From NCBI RefSeq assembly GCF_020686945.1, contig NZ_JAJEPR010000008.1:62001-126000 (forward strand): a stretch of DNA of 64,000 nucleotides. Reading direction: 5' to 3'. A program made the position numbers and the translations under genes. The notes beneath the pieces are model-generated. The model did no database searches, had not been told where the DNA came from, and worked only from the letters and a program-made list of their open reading frames with translations. Numbering within the stretch: position 1 is the stretch's first letter; each line of letters opens with the position of its first letter. Positions 25,856 to 33,384 of the stretch are shown here, in pieces. Source of the stretch: Limivivens faecihominis. Lineage in GTDB: Bacteria; Bacillota; Clostridia; Lachnospirales; Lachnospiraceae.

Positions 25856-26023
25856 ATGGATCATGTAAAAATGTTTTTGCAGGAAGAAGACGGAGTCGGT
25901 GTGGTGGAGATCATTCTGATTCTTGTGGTACTGATCGGTCTCGTAGTGATTTTCAAAAATCAGCTGACCAAACTGGTAAACAATATTTTCAAGAAGATCA
26001 CAAATCAGAGCAACGGCATCTGA
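25856..26023 (+). CDS. Flp-type (type IVb) pilin
   Basis: A 55-residue prepilin that is the probable main subunit of the tad pilus. The leader MDHVKMFLQEEDG ends in Gly; cleavage there would give a mature protein starting VGVVE with the conserved Glu at position 5, followed by the hydrophobic helix IILILVVLIGLVVIF and a basic, polar tail (KNQLTKLVNNIFKKITNQ). This matches the Flp1-like pilins of Firmicutes. The start ATG follows AAGGAGG by seven bases. It lies between the tadC-like gene and the DUF5702 gene and was easy to miss because of its length. The processing enzyme is probably one of the two A24 peptidases in the operon. Confidence 0.9.
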   Translation: MDHVKMFLQEEDGVGVVEIILILVVLIGLVVIFKNQLTKLVNNIFKKITNQSNGI

Positions 26024-26040
26024 TGGGAAAGGAGGAAGCC

Positions 26041-27597
26041 ATGGCGGAAAAAAGAGCGTACAGAGGGTCGATGACCGTATTTTTCAGTGTTCTTACCGTG
26101 CTTTTTCTGGCTCTGATTTCGGCCATGGCAGAGTCCGTACGGGTGCAGGGAGCCAGAGCAAAGGCTGCTTCCGTGCTGGATCTGGGGATTTTCTCTGTAT
26201 TTGGAGAATATGAGAGAGATCTTCTGGAGGAGTACGAGGTCTTCGGAGTGGACGCATCTTATGGGGGCGAAGATTTTCAGAAGGAAAAGCTTTCGGAGAG
26301 GCTGGATTTTTTCATGAAGTATAACATCGAGCCCACCCGTGGAACCATGCTGACCGGAAATACGCTGTTTCCGGTACGGACGGAGGGGAGCAGCATCTTA
26401 CGGACACTGCTTCTCACTGACGAGGACGGCTGGGTCTTCCGGGACCAGATTGTGCAGAATTTAAAGAGCGCCGCCGGGACAGAGCTGGCAGCAGAGTTTC
26501 TGGAAGCCCGGAAAAAGTCCCAGGAGATGGAGAAAAACCAGAAGGATTACGAAAAGCAGGAGCAGGAAGCAGAGAAAGCGCTTATTGAAGCCGAAGCGGC
26601 GCAGAGAGAGGAAGAAAAAGCTGCCGGGGGAAACTCCGGAGCAGATGATGGGAGTGTTGTGCCAATGGATCCGGATGGAAGCGCTCTTCCCGCTGTGCAG
26701 GAAAAGCCGGATAATCCGTTGGATCTGATCAAAAAGGTAAAGAAGATGGGGATTCTGGGGCTGGTTCTCGAAGATCCATCTTCTGTTTCCATGAAGGAAC
26801 TGGTGAAAAAGGAGCTTGCCGGGGAGCGAAAGCGGGAAAAAGGCGATCTCAGCTGGGAACGGGAAAGCAGTGGTCTCATCGGCGACGGGATTTTTCAGGA
26901 GTATCTTTTCAGTCATTTTTCCAGCGCTATGGATACGGAGGAGAAAGAGACGGCTCTTTCCTATGAATTGGAGTATCTTCTCTGCGGGAAGGAAAGTGAT
27001 GAGAAGAATCTGAAAGCGACTGTGAATAAACTGCTTCTTTTGCGGGAAGGTGTCAACTTTGTCTATATATTGGCGGACGGGGAGATGCGCCACAGTGCAG
27101 AACTTTTGGCAGCAGCTATTGCGGGAGGGGCTCCCGGTGTGACGACCGCTCTGACGGCAGCCCTTCTGGCAGCCTGGGCTTATGGGGAGAGTCTTCTGGA
27201 CGTACGGATTCTTCTGGCAGGAGGAAAGGTCCCGGCGGTAAAGACAAAGGAGAGCTTTCAGCTGACGCTAGAAAACCTGGGGAAACTACCGGAAGTCCTC
27301 GCTTCCTGTAAGGAAAAAGCGGGGGAGGGACTGGACTACGAGGCCTATCTTCAGATGCTTTTTCTCACAGGAAAGAAAAAGAGCTATCCCATGCGGGCGC
27401 TGAATCTCATCGAGTGTAATCTGCGGAAAAAAGAGGGAATGGGTCATTTTCAGATTGATCACTGTATTGCGGGACTGGAGGCGGAAGCGGAGTGGGAACT
27501 GAGTCCGGTGTTTGCTGCGCTGCCAGAGGCGTTCTTAAAAACAGGGCTTGGTGCAGTGAATTATCATACCCGGGGGAAGTTTATTTATGAGATTTAG
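26041..27597 (+). CDS. DUF5702-type tad locus protein (TadG/E-like)
   Basis: A 518-residue protein with one N-terminal membrane helix (GSMTVFFSVLTVLFLALISAMAESVRVQG, about 10-35) and a large extracytoplasmic part with a charged, helical segment near 160-220. The N-terminus resembles pseudopilins and TadG-like proteins, and the pattern fits DUF5702 proteins that occur in clostridial tad operons. I chose ATG 26041 behind AAAGGAGGAAGCC; an ATG at 26023 overlaps the pilin stop but lacks its own site. It probably belongs to the pilus tip or base. The exact role is unknown. Confidence 0.72.
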   Translation: MAEKRAYRGSMTVFFSVLTVLFLALISAMAESVRVQGARAKAASVLDLGIFSVFGEYERDLLEEYEVFGVDASYGGEDFQKEKLSERLDFFMKYNIEPTRGTMLTGNTLFPVRTEGSSILRTLLLTDEDGWVFRDQIVQNLKSAAGTELAAEFLEARKKSQEMEKNQKDYEKQEQEAEKALIEAEAAQREEEKAAGGNSGADDGSVVPMDPDGSALPAVQEKPDNPLDLIKKVKKMGILGLVLEDPSSVSMKELVKKELAGERKREKGDLSWERESSGLIGDGIFQEYLFSHFSSAMDTEEKETALSYELEYLLCGKESDEKNLKATVNKLLLLREGVNFVYILADGEMRHSAELLAAAIAGGAPGVTTALTAALLAAWAYGESLLDVRILLAGGKVPAVKTKESFQLTLENLGKLPEVLASCKEKAGEGLDYEAYLQMLFLTGKKKSYPMRALNLIECNLRKKEGMGHFQIDHCIAGLEAEAEWELSPVFAALPEAFLKTGLGAVNYHTRGKFIYEI

Positions 27598-27664
27598 CAG
27601 AAATCAGCTGATGTGCTGCGCGGAAGGAAGATTTCTGACACAGTATGTTGCAGAATTACCATAG
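27587..27664 (+). CDS. Possible 25-residue ORF overlapping the DUF5702 end
   Basis: ATG 27587 overlaps the last codons of the DUF5702 gene and follows GGGGGAAG at eight bases. It encodes 25 residues (MRFSRNQLMCCAEGRF then LTQYVAELP). It might be a coupling ORF that keeps ribosomes moving to the next gene 18 bases later, or a remnant. No family is recognised and chance is a good alternative. Confidence 0.2.
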   Translation: MRFSRNQLMCCAEGRFLTQYVAELP

Positions 27665-27682
27665 ACAGGGAGGGAAGGAAGA

Positions 27683-28594
27683 ATGTTCTTACAAGGAAAA
27701 GAAAACGTCTCACAGGCTGCAGACGACAGAAAGGAGAAAAAGGCTCTCCCGGCAGCCTTATCCCCGCAGAATGTTTTTGGCTCCGGCAGAAGAACATTCT
27801 TCCTTCCCCCTCTGAGAGCAGGACTTACGGTGGAGGCTGCCTGCATCCTGCCGTTGTTTCTCTGGGCTGTCCTGGCTGCACTGTATCTCATTGAGGTGTC
27901 GGTGGTTCAGGTGCGGCTGGTGGGCGGAATCCACGAGGCAGGCCGAAAGATGGCGCTGCTTTCCTACGGAATCTACGGAGGCACTTCTGAGGAGGAGAAG
28001 GGAACCGGTGTGGGCGAGGTCGTAGGTGGGGCGCTGACCGCGGTCTATGCGAAGAATTTAATTCTGAAAAAAGCAGAACTAGGTGAGACCTTGTTGAAAG
28101 AAAATGTGAAAGTCAGCCTGGTGACTTCGGATTTTTCGAATAAAGATATCATAGATTTAAGAGTGATGAGCAGGATTCAGCTTCCGATTCCTGTATACAG
28201 GCTTCGAGGGCTGAAATTTCTGGAGAGAGGTCGGGTACGGGCCTGGACGGGAAGATCGCCCTCAAATGGAAGTGGAGACGGGGATGAGAATGAAGGAGAG
28301 ATGGTCTATGTGGCCTTAAACGGCAGCGTCTATCACCGGGATCCGGACTGCAGCTATATCAAGGTGAAGGTCCTCTCTGCCTCTGTGGCGGAGATGGACC
28401 GCAAGAGAAGCTCGGACGGTTCCAAATATTATGCCTGCAGCTGCTACGGAGCCCATCCCTCGCCGACAGTCTATTATACGCACTACGGCAATCGCTATCA
28501 TGGCTCCTTAAGCTGCAGCGCTTTGAAGCGGACGGCCCAGAAGGTTCCGTTATCCTCAGTCAGTGGGTGGAAAGCCTGCTCAAAATGTGGATAA
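27683..28594 (+). CDS. TadE-like protein with tandem Ada-like Cys/His motifs
   Basis: A 303-residue protein. A long basic N-terminus (about 1-45) precedes a TadE-type helix LTVEAACILPLFLWAVLAAL. The central part is extracytoplasmic. The C-terminus carries two tandem copies of a Tyr-His-x4-Cys ... Cys-x-Cys type motif: VYHRDPDCSY ... YACSCYG at about 215-255 and RYHGSLSCSALK ... WKACSKCG at about 270-303. This pattern is like the small metal-binding domain of Ada and similar Cys-rich tails on clostridial exported proteins. TadE proteins are minor pilins of the tad system; the metal-site tail outside the cell is unusual. The start has AGGGAGGGAAGG upstream. Confidence 0.72.
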   Translation: MFLQGKENVSQAADDRKEKKALPAALSPQNVFGSGRRTFFLPPLRAGLTVEAACILPLFLWAVLAALYLIEVSVVQVRLVGGIHEAGRKMALLSYGIYGGTSEEEKGTGVGEVVGGALTAVYAKNLILKKAELGETLLKENVKVSLVTSDFSNKDIIDLRVMSRIQLPIPVYRLRGLKFLERGRVRAWTGRSPSNGSGDGDENEGEMVYVALNGSVYHRDPDCSYIKVKVLSASVAEMDRKRSSDGSKYYACSCYGAHPSPTVYYTHYGNRYHGSLSCSALKRTAQKVPLSSVSGWKACSKCG

Positions 28595-28625
28595 CTTTCC
28601 GGAAAAAGAGAGAGGAAGGTGGAAA

Positions 28626-29054
28626 ATGAGACTTTCATATCTGGTTTGGTTTCTGTTTCTGGCGGTGGTCAGCTGGCAGGACTTTCAAAAGCAGGAGATT
28701 TCCTCCTGGCTTCTCATCCTGATGGGAGCTTTGGGAACTGTGATTCAGCTCTTTGAAGGAAGCGTTTCTCTGGGCGGCTGGTTTGGAGGAATTTTTCTTG
28801 GGCTGGCGTTGCTTTTTCTGGCCTTTGTCACCCGGGAGGAGATCGGGTACGGAGACGGCTGGCTGGTGGTGGTCATGGGAATGTCTCTGGGTTTACGGTT
28901 TTCCTTCCTGGCCTTTCTATTGGCCCTCGGAATCTCAGCGCTGGTGAGCGGAAGTCTTCTGATTTCCCGGAAGGTAAAGAGAAATTACCGCCTGCCCTTT
29001 GCGCCATTTCTGCTGGCCGGTTCAGCTTTGAGTTTCTTTCTGTACGGAGGATAA
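28626..29054 (+). CDS. Second prepilin peptidase (A24 family)
   Basis: A 142-residue polytopic A24 peptidase with the catalytic Asp pair in SWQDFQKQEISS near residue 20 and GYGDGWLV near 75. It is smaller than the first peptidase of the operon (20961) and differs in sequence. The start is ATG 28626 behind AGGAAGGTGG; the frame runs upstream without a better site. It sits between two TadE-like genes, so it may process those pseudopilins while the first peptidase handles the Flp pilin. That division of labour is inference. Confidence 0.82.
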   Translation: MRLSYLVWFLFLAVVSWQDFQKQEISSWLLILMGALGTVIQLFEGSVSLGGWFGGIFLGLALLFLAFVTREEIGYGDGWLVVVMGMSLGLRFSFLAFLLALGISALVSGSLLISRKVKRNYRLPFAPFLLAGSALSFFLYGG

Positions 29055-29056
29055 GG

Positions 29057-29419
29057 ATGAAAAAAGGCAGTTATACCGTGGAGGCGGCCCTTCTCATGGG
29101 CGTTTTGATTCCGCTTCTTGTGGGCGTGATCTATCTTGGATTTTTTATGATGATTCGGGGAAATGTGCAGGGGGAAGCAATAGAAAAAGCCCTTACGGCT
29201 CTCCTTATCGGTGAGGAGACAGAAGGAGTTTCCCTTGGGGAAAAAGAAGTTTCCGTGGAAGCGGAGGCGGCGGTGCCGGCCTTTCCCTTTGGAAAGCGTG
29301 TTTTTTCTCTGGCGGATTCGGTTCATGGGCGTTTTGTGCTGGAACGGCAGAAACCGTCGGAAACCATTTTCCGTATGCACAGTCTGAAAAAAGCGATAAG
29401 GCAGGTGAAGAAGGAATGA
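29057..29419 (+). CDS. Small TadE-like pseudopilin
   Basis: A 120-residue protein with the N-terminus MKKGSYTVEAALLMGVLIPL: a basic leader, then Ser-Tyr-Thr-Val-Glu-Ala as in TadE/TadF pseudopilins with Glu at position 5 after the Gly, and a single helix to about residue 36. The rest is a small extracytoplasmic domain. It begins two bases after the second prepilin peptidase and overlaps the next gene by four bases (ATGA). It is a likely minor component of the tad filament and a substrate of an A24 peptidase. Confidence 0.8.
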   Translation: MKKGSYTVEAALLMGVLIPLLVGVIYLGFFMMIRGNVQGEAIEKALTALLIGEETEGVSLGEKEVSVEAEAAVPAFPFGKRVFSLADSVHGRFVLERQKPSETIFRMHSLKKAIRQVKKE

Positions 29420-30942
29420 AACCTTCCTACAGAAAAGAAAAAGACAACGATTATATGATCCTGGAAGCGCCGGGGAAACCGGAGGGAGGAGAGTATCAGA
29501 TCCGTATGCTCTTGGTGAATCCCATCTATGGGCTCCTTCCGTGTAAGATGCGGATGGTGGATGGAAGCCGGGCGTTTTATTACGATATCACGGAAAAACA
29601 GCCCATGACCAGCGTGTTTGAGCGCCGCCTGATGGGAAAGGAAGATATCGAAAAGCTTCTCGGCGGCCTGGAAAAGGCCATGGATGAGGCGGGGCGTTAT
29701 CTTCTGGTTATGGAACAGTTTATCTTAAAGCCGGAATATATTTTTCAGGATACGGAGACAGGAGAATTCTTTTTCTGCTATCTGCCTTTTTATGATGGAA
29801 GTCTGGAAACGGATTTCCGGGAGCTGGCGGAATACATCTTAAAAAGACTGGATCACAGCCAGGAGGAGGCGGTGCTCTGGGGGTATGATATCTACAGCCG
29901 GTCGGCGGAGGAACATTTCAGCATTGGGAAAATTCTGGAGAGCGTTCACGAGCGGGCGGCGAAAGAAGCAGTCAGGAAGTCACGGGAAAAATCCCCGGAA
30001 AAGATGCGCCAGACAGCTCCGCGGGAGGAAAGACAAAAGCCTGTGGAAGAGCTGGAATATATCGAAGTGGAAGAGGGAGCTTCGGAAGAAACAGCGCGTC
30101 CGGCTGCCGGGCGTGCGGAGAGCAGGCCTGTGGAAAAAACAATTCTCCGTGAGGGAAAAGCAGAGAATACAGAAAAAACTGTCGAGAGAGAGAAGCCAGA
30201 GAAACGGAACACCGAAGCAAGAAGAGAGGCCTGGGCGGCAGAGAAAAAGAAGAAGCGTCTTTTTGGAAAAAAGCAGGATAAAAATATCGAAAACAGACCG
30301 AAAAAAAGCAAGGGCAGAAAAAGTGTAGAATTTCGCGCAGAGTTTCGGGGGCGGCGCAAGCAGTTCCTTCAGGTTTTCATCGGAATGACGGCCTCTGTTG
30401 CGGCGGCAGTCTGGGCTGTGGTTTGTCAGGGGTTGAATTTCATCCAGGCAGGTGGTATTCTGTTTCTGTGTATGGGACTTCTGGTGTATTTTACGACTGT
30501 TTTCCAGAAAAAGCCGGCAAAGAAAGCCACCTCCCCGGAGGAGGAAGTGTTTTTGTGGGAACAGGAGCTAAAAGAAGATGGAGACAAGACGGTCTTCCTT
30601 GGCAGTCCGGTGCCGGAAAAATATCCGGTTCTTGTGAGTATGGATCCCGGAAAGCAGGAAAATATCGTTCTCGACCGGGAACGGATGACCGTGGGAAAAC
30701 AGAAAGAGCAGGTAGACATTTTTCTTCAGGATCCTTCGGTGAGCAGAATCCATGCTTCTCTGGAAAAAAGCGGAGAAGACTGGTATCTCAGGGACAGAGG
30801 TTCCACAAACGGGACTTTTCTGGACGGCCTGCGGCTGGAAGAAGGAGAAAAGAAAAAGCTCCTGGACGGAGCGGAGATCAGTTTTTCCGGGCGGCGTTTC
30901 TATTTTCATTCAGACAGCACAGGAAGTACCGTTCAAAACTGA
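29416..30942 (+). CDS. DUF6382/FHA-domain membrane protein of the tad operon
   Basis: A 508-residue protein. The N-terminal ~180 residues are a DUF6382-like domain (PIYGLLPCKMRMVDGSRAFY). A long charged, probably disordered region (about 185-310) leads to two helices (near 320-360). The C-terminal ~95 residues are an FHA domain, with the phosphothreonine-binding pattern VSRIHASLEK and RDRGSTNGTFLDG. FHA domains read phospho-threonine, so this protein could link pilus assembly to Ser/Thr kinase signalling. Its start overlaps the TadE-like gene by four bases. The same pairing of FHA protein and tad genes is common in Lachnospiraceae. Confidence 0.85.
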   Translation: MKPSYRKEKDNDYMILEAPGKPEGGEYQIRMLLVNPIYGLLPCKMRMVDGSRAFYYDITEKQPMTSVFERRLMGKEDIEKLLGGLEKAMDEAGRYLLVMEQFILKPEYIFQDTETGEFFFCYLPFYDGSLETDFRELAEYILKRLDHSQEEAVLWGYDIYSRSAEEHFSIGKILESVHERAAKEAVRKSREKSPEKMRQTAPREERQKPVEELEYIEVEEGASEETARPAAGRAESRPVEKTILREGKAENTEKTVEREKPEKRNTEARREAWAAEKKKKRLFGKKQDKNIENRPKKSKGRKSVEFRAEFRGRRKQFLQVFIGMTASVAAAVWAVVCQGLNFIQAGGILFLCMGLLVYFTTVFQKKPAKKATSPEEEVFLWEQELKEDGDKTVFLGSPVPEKYPVLVSMDPGKQENIVLDRERMTVGKQKEQVDIFLQDPSVSRIHASLEKSGEDWYLRDRGSTNGTFLDGLRLEEGEKKKLLDGAEISFSGRRFYFHSDSTGSTVQN

Positions 30943-30961
30943 AATGTTTGGAGATGAAAGA

Positions 30962-31591
30962 ATGGATGAACTGCGGGATTTTCTAAGATCGAGGGGAAAG
31001 ATCACATTGACGCTGGTGGTGGTCAACATTCTGATCTTTTTTGTGATGGATTTCCGAGGCAATACGGAAAATGGAGCTTACATGCTGGCGCACGGAGCGG
31101 CTTATGGGCCGCTGATCCTGGAAAATGGGGAGTATTACCGGCTGTTTACGTCCATGTTTCTGCACTTTGGCATCGAGCATCTCTTTGGAAATATGCTGAC
31201 GCTGATTTTCTTAGGGGATCTGCTGGAAAAAATGATCGGAAAATTCCGTTTTATCCTGATCTATTTTCTCGGAGGACTGGCAGGAAACCTCCTTTCCCTC
31301 GCAAAGGAAATGATTACCGGAAACTATGCGATATCGGCAGGAGCTTCCGGAGCGATCTTCGCTGTGGTGGGCGCATTGGTGTTCCTGGTGGTGCGCCATC
31401 GGGGAAAACTCCCGGGGACCAGCGGCCAGCGCCTGGCAGTTATGGCGCTTCTGACGCTGGCAGATGGTTTCGTGTCAACCGGTGTGGACTATATGGCGCA
31501 CTTGGGCGGTATGGCAGCAGGCTTTGTGCTGGCGGCGATACTGGTCGGAAGACGGAAACTGAAGGTCGTTCCCTCTTTCCCGGAAGAATAA
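30962..31591 (+). CDS. Rhomboid-family intramembrane serine protease
   Basis: A 209-residue six-helix rhomboid. The catalytic Ser is in ISAGASGAIFAVVG and the catalytic His in YMAHLGGMAAG; the loop motif YRLFTSMFLHFGIEHLFGNM with its conserved HxxxN is also present. I chose ATG 30962, which follows GGAG at eight bases; ATG 30944 is also in frame. It is 19 bases after the FHA gene and is the last gene of the tad transcript. Rhomboids cut membrane proteins within or near the lipid; a pilus-related substrate is possible but unproven. Its last 103 bases overlap, on the opposite strand, the 3' end of a histidine kinase gene. Confidence 0.9.
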   Translation: MDELRDFLRSRGKITLTLVVVNILIFFVMDFRGNTENGAYMLAHGAAYGPLILENGEYYRLFTSMFLHFGIEHLFGNMLTLIFLGDLLEKMIGKFRFILIYFLGGLAGNLLSLAKEMITGNYAISAGASGAIFAVVGALVFLVVRHRGKLPGTSGQRLAVMALLTLADGFVSTGVDYMAHLGGMAAGFVLAAILVGRRKLKVVPSFPEE

Positions 31592-32208
31592 GTGATGTCA
31601 CCGCCGTGAGCTCTGGCGACCCGCTGAACCAGCGGGAGACCAAGGCCGGTACCGTTCTTCTTGTGGGTGACAAAGGGCGTAAAGATCTCATCCTGAATCT
31701 CCGGGGAAATACCGATGCCGTTATCCGTCACCTGGATCACAAGCCCGTCTTTATCGCAAAGGCAGGAAAAGAGAACCTCCGTTGCCCCGGATTCAAAAGC
31801 GTTCCGGAGAAGATTCGTGATGGCCTGGCGAAGCTTTACCGGATCGCCGTTTATTGTGGGGAGTTCTTCGGGAAAACGGGTTGAAAAACGGATATTCGGG
31901 TCGGGTGAGAGCAGTCTGGCATTGGAAGCGATCTCTCTTAGAAAGGAAGAAAGCTCCAGTGCCTCCGGGTGGATCTTTTCGCCGTTATTGTAGCCGGAGA
32001 GCTCGTCGAGGAGTCTCCGGAGAAAAAGCATATCTTTTTTCATATCGTCCCAGAGGTCAAAACTTAAGACTTCCGGATGTTCTGCTTCGATCAGCTGCAT
32101 GGAACTGTTGATCAGTGTGACCGGATTTCGGATCTCATGAGAGATCCGGGAAAGGGCCAGGTGATGTTCCTCTTTCAATTTCTGAATTTTTCTTTCTTTT
32201 TCTTTCAT
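31489..32208 (-). CDS. Soluble orphan histidine kinase
   Basis: A 239-residue kinase core without membrane or sensor domain. It has a HisKA dimerisation segment with the phosphoacceptor His in LSRISHEIRNPVTLI and an ATPase domain with N box LLRNAFES, G1 box DNGIGIS and G2 box GTGLGLPLV. I chose ATG 32208 behind GGAGG; the frame continues 11 codons upstream. No response regulator is adjacent. A sporulation phosphorelay role is possible, as clostridial sporulation often uses orphan kinases, but this is inference. The last ~34 codons overlap the rhomboid gene tail-to-tail, so the ends PTSIAASTKPAAIPPKCAI are encoded opposite the rhomboid catalytic His region. Confidence 0.85.
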   Translation of the reverse strand: MKEKERKIQKLKEEHHLALSRISHEIRNPVTLINSSMQLIEAEHPEVLSFDLWDDMKKDMLFLRRLLDELSGYNNGEKIHPEALELSSFLREIASNARLLSPDPNIRFSTRFPEELPTINGDPVKLRQAITNLLRNAFESGATEVLFSCLCDKDGLVIQVTDNGIGISPEIQDEIFTPFVTHKKNGTGLGLPLVQRVARAHGGDITYSSGKEGTTFSFRLPTSIAASTKPAAIPPKCAI

Positions 32209-32270
32209 AAAATCACAACCTCCATGAAAAAAGTCTAGCATTCAAAACGGAAAATAGCAAACATATTTCA

Positions 32271-32299
32271 TTGACATAATTTTACAAAAGACTTACCAT
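32271..32299 (+). promoter_or_regulatory. Promoter of the HIT/sigma gene pair
   Basis: TTGACA (32271-32276), 17 bases, TACCAT (32294-32299). A small hairpin, CTTACC-ATAAAAA-GGTAAG, overlaps the -10 and start region. Confidence 0.65.
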
Positions 32300-32355
32300 A
32301 AAAAGGTAAGGGAAAATTTTCATAACAGCTGAAAAAGCGGAAAAGAGGTAGAACA

Positions 32356-32766
32356 ATGAAAGATGAGAACTGCATTTTCTGTAAAATCGCAAATGGAGGG
32401 ATTCCGTCTGCAACCCTGTATGAGGATGAGGATTTTCGAGTAATCCTGGATCTGGGTCCCGCAACCAGGGGACATGCGCTGATTCTTCCCAAGGAGCATT
32501 ATGCAAATGTGATTGCGCTCCCGGAAGAGGTAACAGCGAAAGCCTTTATCCTTGCCAAGAAAATGGCAGCCAAGATGATGGAAGTGCTGCACTGTGACGG
32601 TGTCAATGTGGTTCAGAATAACGGAGAAGCCGCCGGACAGACCGTATTCCATTTCCATATCCATCTGATCCCGCGTTATGAGGGAGATGGCGCAGGCGTT
32701 ACATGGGCACCGGGAACACTGACTGATGAAACAAGGGAAGAGATCTTAAAAGCATTTGCGGATTGA
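32356..32766 (+). CDS. HIT-family nucleotide hydrolase
   Basis: A 136-residue HIT protein of the Hint type. The catalytic triad is HFHIHLIPR near residue 100, and the zinc-site start CIFCKIANG is present. Family members split adenosine phosphoramidates or dinucleoside polyphosphates. The start ATG follows AAGAGGTAG. It has its own promoter at 32271 and is followed 46 bases later by a sigma factor gene in the same direction. The link between the two is not obvious. Confidence 0.92.
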   Translation: MKDENCIFCKIANGGIPSATLYEDEDFRVILDLGPATRGHALILPKEHYANVIALPEEVTAKAFILAKKMAAKMMEVLHCDGVNVVQNNGEAAGQTVFHFHIHLIPRYEGDGAGVTWAPGTLTDETREEILKAFAD

Positions 32767-32812
32767 TTGATAAATCCGGGAGGCAGAAATAAACAGGGAG
32801 TGAGAGCAACTG

Positions 32813-33340
32813 ATGAAAAAGAATGAAAGATTTACGGATACCTATAACAGGTATGGAGATCTTATCTTCTGGTACGCAAAGAGACGGCTTTCCAATGAGG
32901 AGCTGTCAAAAGAATGTACACAGCAGGTATTTTTGAAATATTATGAGCATATGGATGTGATTTCAGAGGAAATGGTAAAGGCCTGGCTGCTTACCTGCTG
33001 TAAAAATGAGATCATCGATTATTTCAGAAAGATTGAGAGAAGAAAAGGTTTTGAAAACATTGATGCGCCTGAGGTAGAGGTGCATATCTGTTCGCAGGAT
33101 AATGCGGAATATGTTGTGGAGCGGTTGAATCGGGAGGCTTTTTATACGGAAGTCCTGACGGCTCTGCGTAAAAAGAACGAAAGCTGGTATCAGATTGTCT
33201 GGGCTGTCTGTGTCGAAGAACTGTCACAGGAAGAAGCAGCAGAACGGCTTGGAATTTCACCGGAGATTCTTCGTGCGAAGCTTTATCGCGCAAGAAAATA
33301 CATCCGCAGGAAGTTCAAGGACAAATATGATCTGCTCTGA
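32813..33340 (+). CDS. ECF-like RNA polymerase sigma factor
   Basis: A 175-residue sigma-70 family protein. Region 2 is visible at about 10-75 (YNRYGDLIFWYAKRRLS ... MVKAWLLTCCKNEIIDYFRK) and region 4 at about 125-170 (LSQEEAAERLGISPEILRAKL), with nothing between them, as in ECF factors. The start is ATG 32813 after AGGGAGTGAG. In Lachnospiraceae such factors are usually followed by a gene for a membrane-anchored DUF4367-type anti-sigma-like protein; one lies at 34586, with murG inserted in between on the other strand. The target promoters are not visible. Confidence 0.85.
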   Translation: MKKNERFTDTYNRYGDLIFWYAKRRLSNEELSKECTQQVFLKYYEHMDVISEEMVKAWLLTCCKNEIIDYFRKIERRKGFENIDAPEVEVHICSQDNAEYVVERLNREAFYTEVLTALRKKNESWYQIVWAVCVEELSQEEAAERLGISPEILRAKLYRARKYIRRKFKDKYDLL

Positions 33341-33353
33341 TGCAGACAGAAGA

Positions 33354-33384
33354 TGAAAAAGGATGCCTCATAAAGAGGCATCCT
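33354..33384. terminator. Terminator overlapping the murG stop codon
   Basis: AGGATGCCT and AGGCATCCT pair across a seven-base loop. On the minus strand the hairpin includes the last murG codons and stop and is followed by TTTTT. It is the only terminator between the sigma gene and murG. Confidence 0.85.
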
